Positions 16,988 to 21,802 of a stretch of DNA of 21,802 bases are shown here, piece after piece. Location: IMG/VR virus record IMGVR_UViG_3300030104_002756, positions 1-21,802 of that record. The stretch is one strand, 5' to 3'. The stretch's first letter is position 1. Every line of letters starts with the position of its first letter. Under the pieces are notes generated by a model. The model searched no databases. It was not told the DNA's origin and saw only the letters and a list, made by a program, of their open reading frames with translations. This DNA is from a virus. Both the position numbers and the translations under genes were made by a program.

Positions 16988-18202
16988 ATGGCAACGTGGA
17001 AACGAATCATTACTGATGCCGATGATAGTAACTATAAAAATAGTAACGTAAAATCGTCTGACTTACCTGTTGCTACTGCATCAGCAGTAGGTGGAATCAA
17101 GGTAGGTTCAAACCTTTCTATCGTAGCAGATGGAACGCTTTCAGCATCGAGTGGCAGTAATACAACAAACAGCAGTATGGCGTTTAATACATCAACAGGT
17201 GTTTTAACGCTTACTGATTCAGCAAGTGGTAGTGTAACAGTAGACCTAGATGGTAGGTTTCCTACTGATAAGATTACCAACCTCTCAATCTCAGGTACGA
17301 CAGGTGCTCTTACGATAGCATCGAGTACGGGTACTAATGCAGTTATACCTATTCAATCAGGCAACAACTCAGGTCTTATGGATAAGACTAGAGATACTGC
17401 AATCACAGCAAACTCAGCAAAGGTTAGTAACGTATCTACTAATCTTAGTGTATCAACAACGAACGCTAAAGTAACTGTTAATAGTTCTGATGGTACAAAC
17501 GCTGAAATTTCAACTGCGAATGGTTCAAACGCAGGGGTGTTGTCATCAGCATTGTTTAACGCTATCAATACAAATACAGCTAAAACAAGTAACGTAACAA
17601 CAAACCTAAGTGTATCTACATCAGCAGGCAAAGTAACAGTAGCAAGTTCAGATGGTACTAATGCTGAGATTGGAACAGCAACAGCATCTAGTGCAGGTGT
17701 TTTGTCATCAACTTTGTTTAGCAACATACAAACAAACAACGCTAAGGTTTCAGCATCAGGTATTGTATCCTGTACTGAGAGTAATGTTATAAGCATTTTA
17801 GGGGCTTTAGATTCAAGTGATACACTTCACATTGGAGATACAGGGGCTGATACTACAGTATCAATTAGAGGTAATCTAACAGTTAGTGGTACAACAACTA
17901 CAGTAGACAGCACCAACCTAAAGATAGGCGATAATCTTATTACCTTAAACAAGGATGTAACAGGAACACCAACTGAGAATGCAGGGTTTGAAGTAGAGAG
18001 AGGCACAAGTGCTAATCCTAACTTTATTTGGTCAGAATCAAGCGACCACTTTATGATAGATTACAATTCTTGGAAAGCCAATGTAGCTACTATGCAAACT
18101 GCTAATTCATCTGCTCCAACAAGTTCAGATAATGAAGGTGGTGCAACAGGTGCTTTTTGGCATAGAACAGGAACTAACGAAGTATACGTTAGAACAGCGT
18201 AA
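16988..18202 (+). CDS. Tail fibre protein A (MATWKRIIT anchor, 54-residue repeats)
   Basis: A 404-residue fibre. Residues 1-21 start MATWKRIITDADD and match the start of the fibre at 18672, so this is probably the virion-anchoring peptide. Residues ~29-55 (TASAVGGIKVGSNLSIVADG) are a familiar fibre element. Residues 90-251 are three tandem 54-residue units, the first degenerate. Residues ~280-345 contain RGNLTVSGTTTTVDSTNLKI, a beta-type motif widespread in marine phage fibres, followed by a segment about an 'LNKDVTGT' turn. The last ~50 residues (ending TGTNEVYVRTA) may be the receptor-proximal tip. The ribosome site AAAAGGAG (16971-16978) is the best in the region, suggesting high expression. 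The fibre is expected to be a trimer that binds the host surface; that is established for such proteins in general and inferred here. Confidence 0.75.
   Translation: MATWKRIITDADDSNYKNSNVKSSDLPVATASAVGGIKVGSNLSIVADGTLSASSGSNTTNSSMAFNTSTGVLTLTDSASGSVTVDLDGRFPTDKITNLSISGTTGALTIASSTGTNAVIPIQSGNNSGLMDKTRDTAITANSAKVSNVSTNLSVSTTNAKVTVNSSDGTNAEISTANGSNAGVLSSALFNAINTNTAKTSNVTTNLSVSTSAGKVTVASSDGTNAEIGTATASSAGVLSSTLFSNIQTNNAKVSASGIVSCTESNVISILGALDSSDTLHIGDTGADTTVSIRGNLTVSGTTTTVDSTNLKIGDNLITLNKDVTGTPTENAGFEVERGTSANPNFIWSESSDHFMIDYNSWKANVATMQTANSSAPTSSDNEGGATGAFWHRTGTNEVYVRTA
17255..17740 (+). repeat. Three tandem 162-base (54-residue) repeats in fibre A
   Basis: Units are 17255-17416 (degenerate), 17417-17578 and 17579-17740. 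All align without gaps in protein: TNLS[I/V]S, SS[T/D]GTNA and a following hydrophobic turn recur at the same offsets. Units 2 and 3 share 39 of 54 residues, and 19 of those 39 use different synonymous codons, so the repeat is much clearer in protein than in DNA. Confidence 0.85.
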
Positions 18203-18216
18203 ATAAAGTAAACGAC

Positions 18217-18221
18217 AGGAG
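18217..18221 (+). promoter_or_regulatory. Shine-Dalgarno site of the 18228 gene
   Basis: AGGAG lies 6 bases before ATG 18228, inside the 25-base gap after fibre A. An out-of-frame ATG at 18223 leads only to a short ORF and is not used. Confidence 0.65.
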
Positions 18222-18227
18222 AATGTT

Positions 18228-18449
18228 ATGGCGTTACACAGTAAAGGTGGTCAAATTGTTAAAAACAAACCTCGAGGAAACATTGTTAAAGTAGAGGACA
18301 ATAAAGAAGAAGTAAAGTTAAATGCTAATGATACAGACTTTTTATTAAAACTATTTATGGACTCTCAATTTAAAGGGAGTGAGATAGACAAAGCACACGG
18401 GGTGTTAAGCAAATTGGCAAAACTACATAGGGATAACTTAAATGGCTAA
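18228..18449 (+). CDS. Small helical protein, paralogue 1
   Basis: A 73-residue protein. The first 30 residues are polar and basic (MALHSKGGQIVKNKPRGNIV). Residues ~32-70 form a probable helical hairpin, LNANDTDFLLKLFMDSQFKG followed by helix 2 with GVLSKLAKLHR. The LN..KG spacing (18 residues) and the G...K..K pattern after it are identical in the next gene, so the two look like diverged duplicates. Small proteins of the form 'L...E..fLl.....FkG......v..KL' occur in many marine phages; their function is unknown to me. Position between two fibres suggests a role in fibre assembly or in the virion. The last 8 bases overlap the next gene. Confidence 0.7.
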   Translation: MALHSKGGQIVKNKPRGNIVKVEDNKEEVKLNANDTDFLLKLFMDSQFKGSEIDKAHGVLSKLAKLHRDNLNG

Positions 18450-18672
18450 ATCATCAAAATTACAAATTGTTAAATTAAATCCGATGGAGTTACTATTAAT
18501 AAAACAAGCAGTAGAAGATGTAACTGTCAAGGGCAAGGATGCTCATATTGTGGCAGGGACAATAACAAAAATAACTAAGGCGATAGACAGGGTAGATTTA
18601 AACTTAAAGAATGGATTACCACCCGGAACGTATGAAGATAATAATGGTCAGGTAATGGCAAAGGTTGATTAA
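18442..18672 (+). CDS. Small helical protein, paralogue 2
   Basis: A 76-residue protein starting MAKSSKLQIVKLNPMELLLI. The helical core (LNPMELLLIKQAVEDVTVKG, then GTITKITKAID) aligns without gaps to the core of the preceding gene: LN at the same offset from KG, then G and two Lys at matching places. Unlike paralogue 1 it has a short N-terminus and an extra polar C-terminal tail (NGLPPGTYEDNNGQVMAKVD). Ribosome site AGGGA at 18429-18433, 8 bases before the ATG. The stop shares its last base with the ATG of fibre B (TAATG). Function unknown; fibre-assembly chaperone or minor virion protein are both possible. Confidence 0.7.
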   Translation: MAKSSKLQIVKLNPMELLLIKQAVEDVTVKGKDAHIVAGTITKITKAIDRVDLNLKNGLPPGTYEDNNGQVMAKVD

Positions 18673-20036
18673 TGGCGACTTGGAAAAGAATAATTACTAC
18701 TGCTGATGATGCAAGTTATAAGAATAGCAACGTAACCACTTTTAGTGGTAATTATAATGACCTTAGTAACAAACCCACTATACCTACCAATAACAATCAA
18801 CTTACTAATGGTGCTAGTTATTTAACTACGTCAGGTAAAGCAAACGATTCTCATAAGTTAGATGGTTTGGCTCTTATGTCAAACACTATCAACAATGGTG
18901 CAAACCGAATAATGAGAACGGATAGTAATGGGTACGCTCACTTTGGTTGGATAAACACAATAAGTGGTGCATTAACAACTCAAACCATCAATAGGATTTT
19001 TTGTTCTACCGACCAATATGTTCGCTATATGACTCCTGCTAATTTTGCAGACCAAATAGAGGGGCATATTGATTATGACGAACTAGACAACCTACCAACT
19101 ATTCCAACTAATACTAATCAGCTAACAAATGGTGCAGGTTTTACAACGAATGCAGGAGATATTACTAATGTTAGTACAGGTACGGGCTTAACAGGTGGTG
19201 GTAGTTCAGGTAGCGTAACTGTCTCTGTTGCTAGTGGTGGCATAGATACAACACAGCTTGCAGACGACTCAGTTACTAAAGCTAAATTAGATGCTAACTC
19301 TGTTGTTGCAGGTTCTTTGTCGGTAAGCAGTAGCCCTACCTCAGGTCAGTATTTAGTATTTGCACCAACGGGAGATGGTTTACATTGGCAGACTCTTAGT
19401 ATTAACAACACAAATTGGAGTGGCACAGACCTTGCTGTTGCAAATGGGGGGACAGGTTCATCTAGTGCTAGTGGTGCTAGAACTAATTTAGGACTAGGTT
19501 CGTTAGCAACTGCATCAAGTATTAGTAATAGTAATTGGTCAGGTACAGATTTGGCTGTTGCTAATGGTGGTACAGGTGCATCATCACAAAGTGATGCAAG
19601 AGGTAAAAACAATCTTGATGTAAACCAATCAGGACACCTTGGCTACAACACAAGAATAAAAATTTTACCTAGTGATTTTATGCAAGACTCAGATAACTCA
19701 ACTGCAAACTACGCATTGACATCAGCTAACAATGGTGGTACAGGTAGAATTATGAGTAGTCTTTTAGAGATAATTGGTAATTGGAATATACCAAAAGGAT
19801 TCAAAGCAACATCAGTTACCCTATATGGAACATCAAGAAGTTTTGCAGTTTATGAATGTAACATAGCTAATACTTCTGCTACATCAAAAGGAACAGGTAC
19901 AATGTCTACCTCGGGTGGCACATCAAACATTACAGATGTCACAGCATCAGACACTAATTATCTTTCAATTAGAATTGACCTAGCATCTACCAATGATAGA
20001 TTTTATGGTGGATATATAAGTATAACGAGAGCATAA
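18672..20036 (+). CDS. Tail fibre protein B (MATWKRIIT anchor, GGTG repeats)
   Basis: A 454-residue fibre. Residues 1-21 repeat the N-terminal peptide of fibre A with three substitutions, implying the same docking site. Then come elements typical of tailed-phage fibres: YNDLSNKPTIPTNNNQLTNG and the similar DELDNLPTIPTNTNQLTNG ~95 residues later; DITNVSTGTGLTGGGSSGSV; and a duplicated NWSGTDLAVANGGTG segment followed by ARTNLGLGSLATASS, as in the Phage_fiber_2 repeat family. The last ~120 residues, after NNLDVNQSGHLGYNTR, form a beta-rich domain ending GGYISITRA and are the likely receptor-binding tip. Ribosome site AAAGG at 18660-18664. It could be an alternative to fibre A or part of the same branched apparatus; order alone does not decide. 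Confidence 0.8.
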   Translation: MATWKRIITTADDASYKNSNVTTFSGNYNDLSNKPTIPTNNNQLTNGASYLTTSGKANDSHKLDGLALMSNTINNGANRIMRTDSNGYAHFGWINTISGALTTQTINRIFCSTDQYVRYMTPANFADQIEGHIDYDELDNLPTIPTNTNQLTNGAGFTTNAGDITNVSTGTGLTGGGSSGSVTVSVASGGIDTTQLADDSVTKAKLDANSVVAGSLSVSSSPTSGQYLVFAPTGDGLHWQTLSINNTNWSGTDLAVANGGTGSSSASGARTNLGLGSLATASSISNSNWSGTDLAVANGGTGASSQSDARGKNNLDVNQSGHLGYNTRIKILPSDFMQDSDNSTANYALTSANNGGTGRIMSSLLEIIGNWNIPKGFKATSVTLYGTSRSFAVYECNIANTSATSKGTGTMSTSGGTSNITDVTASDTNYLSIRIDLASTNDRFYGGYISITRA

Positions 20037-20037
20037 A

Positions 20038-21312
20038 ATGGCAAATGATTTAAGAGCAAGTAAAAGTGGTAGCAAGTTAGAAGATGCCCCTCAGTTAAAA
20101 AAGATTACTGACATACACGGGACAGTAGCAACTGAAGACATCGTAATGAGGTCTGTTATTGAAAGATTTAAAACTCTTGAGGCAGAGCAGAGAACTATAC
20201 ACGAAGAGATAGACGAACTACAAAAGTATATAATAAGTGCTTTTGGTAGAGACTCTAGCCTAGCCTCAAGCCAAGGAGCAAAAGGAGATAAAGGAGACCA
20301 AGGCATACAAGGCATCCAAGGAGCAACAGGTGCTCAAGGAGCGAAAGGAGATAAGGGGGACACAGGTGCACAAGGAGCAACAGGAGCGAGAGGTGCGACG
20401 GGAAGTCAAGGAACAGCAGGGAGCAATGGAGCGAAAGGAGACAAAGGAGATGCGTTTGTATATAGCGACTTTACTTCTACGCAACTTGCAGGTCTTAAAG
20501 GTGCTACGGGTGCTCAAGGAATACAAGGTGTTAAAGGAGACACGGGAGCAAGAGGAGCGACAGGTTCAGCAGGAGCAAATGGTTCTAATGGGGCTAAAGG
20601 TGATAAAGGTGATGCTTTTGTTTATTCTGATTTTACAAGTTCTCAGTTAGCAGGATTAAAAGGTGCGACAGGGGCACAAGGTATTCAAGGTGTTAAAGGA
20701 GATACAGGAGATAGAGGAGCAACGGGAGCACAGGGAATACAGGGTGTCAAAGGAGACACAGGCGATAAAGGCGATAAAGGGGATACAGGTAGTGCAGGTT
20801 CTAATGGTAGTAATGGTTCTAATGGTAGCAATGGAGTAAGCGTAACTCATTCCTTTAGTGGATATACTTTAAGTGTAACGTCAGCTAGTGGAACATCTAG
20901 TGCAAATTTAAGAGGTGCTACAGGAGCAACGGGGTCAGCAGGTGCTAAGGGAGATAAAGGAGATACAGGAGCGACAGGAGCACGAGGAATACAAGGTATC
21001 CAAGGTGCAACAGGGTCAGCAGGAGCAAAAGGGGACAAGGGAGACCCCGGAACTGACGGAACTAATGGAAGTAATGGTGCTAAGGGAGACAAGGGAGACA
21101 CAGGGGCTCAGGGTGCAACAGGAGCAAAAGGAGATAAAGGGGATACAGGAGCACAAGGTGCTCAGGGTATCCAAGGTGTTGCAGGAGCAGATGGTGCAGA
21201 TGGTTCTGATGCAAGCGTAAGTGGAGTCACAGGTAACTACAGATATATGCAGGATAGTAGAACCACTAAAACAATGAAAATACAAAACGGATTAATAAAG
21301 CAAATATCATAA
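20038..21312 (+). CDS. Collagen-like fibre protein with repeated non-collagen interruptions
   Basis: A 424-residue protein. Residues 1-79 are a helical N-terminus with a probable coiled coil (IERFKTLEAEQRTIHEEIDE), suited to trimerisation. Residues 80 to ~393 are Gly-X-Y repeats (GAKGDKGDQGIQGIQGATG type), a collagen-like triple-helix shaft. They are broken three times: twice by DAFVYSDFTS[T/S]QLAGLKG and once by a 28-residue beta-type segment (~265-293, VSVTHSFSGYTLSVTSASG). The last 31 residues (VSGVTGNYRYMQDSRTTKTM and on) are a small cap. Phage collagen-like fibres are known; bacteria make them without proline hydroxylation, and the KGD/KGE-rich sequence fits salt-bridge stabilisation. 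There is no MATWKRIIT anchor, so it probably docks differently from fibres A and B. One base separates it from the fibre B stop. Confidence 0.8.
   Translation: MANDLRASKSGSKLEDAPQLKKITDIHGTVATEDIVMRSVIERFKTLEAEQRTIHEEIDELQKYIISAFGRDSSLASSQGAKGDKGDQGIQGIQGATGAQGAKGDKGDTGAQGATGARGATGSQGTAGSNGAKGDKGDAFVYSDFTSTQLAGLKGATGAQGIQGVKGDTGARGATGSAGANGSNGAKGDKGDAFVYSDFTSSQLAGLKGATGAQGIQGVKGDTGDRGATGAQGIQGVKGDTGDKGDKGDTGSAGSNGSNGSNGSNGVSVTHSFSGYTLSVTSASGTSSANLRGATGATGSAGAKGDKGDTGATGARGIQGIQGATGSAGAKGDKGDPGTDGTNGSNGAKGDKGDTGAQGATGAKGDKGDTGAQGAQGIQGVAGADGADGSDASVSGVTGNYRYMQDSRTTKTMKIQNGLIKQIS
20422..20724 (+). repeat. Two 54-residue-spaced collagen/interruption repeats with silent divergence
   Basis: Copies at 20422-20562 and 20584-20724 encode 47-residue segments differing at only two residues (T/S and A/D). 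Hand alignment shows 26 of the 47 codons differ silently. The copies begin 162 bases apart. Confidence 0.85.
20797..20832 (+). repeat. (Gly-Ser-Asn)x4 minirepeat with alternating serine codons
   Basis: Four 9-base units encode Gly-Ser-Asn. Gly and Asn codons are constant (GGT, AAT), while the Ser codons run TCT, AGT, TCT, AGC, alternating between the two serine codon blocks. Confidence 0.85.
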
Positions 21313-21455
21313 TGGATAGTTTAAGAGTAACAGGAGTTACAACAGGATTAGGGTTTGTTTATTGGACAGACATATTATCAGGTATACTAATGTGCCTGAT
21401 GTTTGCGTTTCAAATTTATTATTTATATTTAAAGGTAAAGAAGATTAAGGAATAA
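21312..21455 (+). CDS. 47-residue single-span membrane protein (possible holin-type lysis protein)
   Basis: The ATG shares one base with the stop of the collagen-like gene (TAATG). The product starts MDSLRVTGVTTGLGFVYWTD, followed by a membrane segment of about 22 residues (ILSGILMCLMFAFQIYYLYL) and a basic tail KVKKIKE. One span with a positive C-terminus suggests insertion with the C-terminus in the cytoplasm. Position after the fibres and before a second membrane protein matches lysis genes in many phages, for example T7 gp17.5. Function is inferred; a virion or superinfection-exclusion membrane protein is an alternative. There is no clear ribosome site, so translation probably depends on coupling. 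Confidence 0.6.
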   Translation: MDSLRVTGVTTGLGFVYWTDILSGILMCLMFAFQIYYLYLKVKKIKE

Positions 21456-21462
21456 CTACATA

Positions 21463-21802
21463 ATGGGAGCATCCGAGGCTTTAGAAATTTACACTACTGT
21501 TGGTGTCACGGGCGTTGTGGTCGCCCTTTTTGCTTTTATGATTAAAAGTTTAATGACGACTAACAAAGAACAATCAGAAGATTTAGAATTAATTAAGCAG
21601 AGTATAGCAGTACAGAAGACAGAGCTAAACTCAACATATCAAATTACAGTAAAACTCATTGATGCTATTAATGAATTTAAAAAAGACATCAATGATAAAT
21701 TAGACAGGCGACACGAGAAATTAGTGGATAGTATAGACGACATCAGCGACGATGTAAAATATATCCAAGGTCGTTTAAATGGTAACAGTAGAATAAATAA
21801 AT
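21463..21802 (+). CDS. Holin/XhlA-like membrane protein with coiled coil (3' truncated)
   Basis: Starts at ATG 21463 (TAAGGA at 21446-21451 upstream) and stays open to the window end, giving 113 residues without a stop. Residues ~10-30 (YTTVGVTGVVVALFAFMIKS) form one membrane span. The rest is charged helix with heptad character (KSLMTTNKEQSEDLELIKQS, FKKDINDKLDRRHEKLVDSI), ending DVKYIQGRLNGNSRINK. A short N-terminal region, one span and a C-terminal coiled coil resemble XhlA/BhlA-type haemolysin or holin accessory proteins, though here the span precedes the coil. It probably acts with the 47-residue protein in lysis. The coding sequence of the membrane span contains a terminator-like hairpin. 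The endolysin, if linked, must be outside the window. Confidence 0.6.
   Translation, partial: MGASEALEIYTTVGVTGVVVALFAFMIKSLMTTNKEQSEDLELIKQSIAVQKTELNSTYQITVKLIDAINEFKKDINDKLDRRHEKLVDSIDDISDDVKYIQGRLNGNSRINK
21510..21531 (+). terminator. Terminator-like hairpin inside the holin-like gene
   Basis: GGGCG (21510-21514), a 7-base loop, CGCCC (21522-21526) and then TTTTT (21527-21531) have the form of a Rho-independent terminator with a short, all G-C stem. It lies in the coding region of the membrane span. The stem uses codons (GGC, GTC, GCC) that are uncommon in neighbouring genes. A five-pair stem is at the lower limit for function, and there is no A tract before it. Confidence 0.35.

Noticed and set aside
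17255-17740. Regular repeats considered as a CRISPR array.
   Set aside because: Repeats are in-frame, 162 bases, without short identical repeats or unique spacers.
20266-21285. Long antisense ORFs and + strand out-of-frame ORFs (20330-20650, 20915-21220) across the collagen-like gene.
   Set aside because: They are by-products of the Gly-X-Y codon repeats; translations are low-complexity (Cys/Ser/Pro-rich or Gln/Glu-rich) and lack ribosome sites.
16988-21312. Diversity-generating retroelement targeting the fibres.
   Set aside because: No reverse transcriptase, no template repeat and no adenine-variable 3' repeat pair can be seen.

Overview
The window is a segment of an AT-rich, tailed-phage genome. 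All genes lie on the + strand and are packed almost without gaps. The largest non-coding stretch is 40 bases (16416-16455), and most junctions are TAATG, ATGA or 8-base overlaps. I see no tRNA, integrase, transposase, CRISPR array or reverse transcriptase. The gene order (two connector-type proteins, a very large tail/nozzle-type protein, three internal-virion-type proteins ending in a giant one, then fibres and lysis genes) resembles the late structural module of short-tailed (podovirus-like) phages. Protein styles typical of marine phages (a DUF6321-like protein, fibre N-termini beginning MATWKRIIT, collagen-like GXY fibres, a 'LTVSGTTTTV' fibre motif) point to an uncultured aquatic phage. 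The host cannot be determined; portal, capsid, terminase and replication genes lie outside the window.

Layout. 1-1014: end of a DUF6321-like gene and a lysine-rich protein with an EF-hand-like loop. 1011-7613: head-to-tail region, with two connector/adaptor-like proteins (the second with a large beta-rich insertion), a 1367-residue nozzle-like tail protein with an Asp-rich linker and a ~500-residue extension, and a small beta-rich tail protein. 7606-16415: a small unknown protein, two probable ejection proteins and a 2309-residue giant protein that looks like a 'large polyvalent' protein carried in the virion and delivered with the DNA. 16456-21312: adhesion region, with a short fibre/baseplate-like protein, two fibres sharing the same N-terminal anchor, two small mutually similar proteins between them, and a collagen-like fibre. 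21312-21802: two small one-span membrane proteins, probably the beginning of the lysis cassette; the second is cut by the window edge and has a terminator-like hairpin inside its coding sequence.

In the inferred working scheme, the connectors and nozzle build the portal-to-tail channel. The internal proteins are packaged and ejected at infection, the giant one bringing effector-like domains. The fibres dock by a common N-terminal peptide and recognise the host, and the membrane proteins start lysis. Points most worth following are the domain content of the giant protein, a nested ORF inside it, the duplicated fibre/small-gene block, extensive silent divergence between protein-identical repeats in the fibres, and the hairpin in the holin-like gene.
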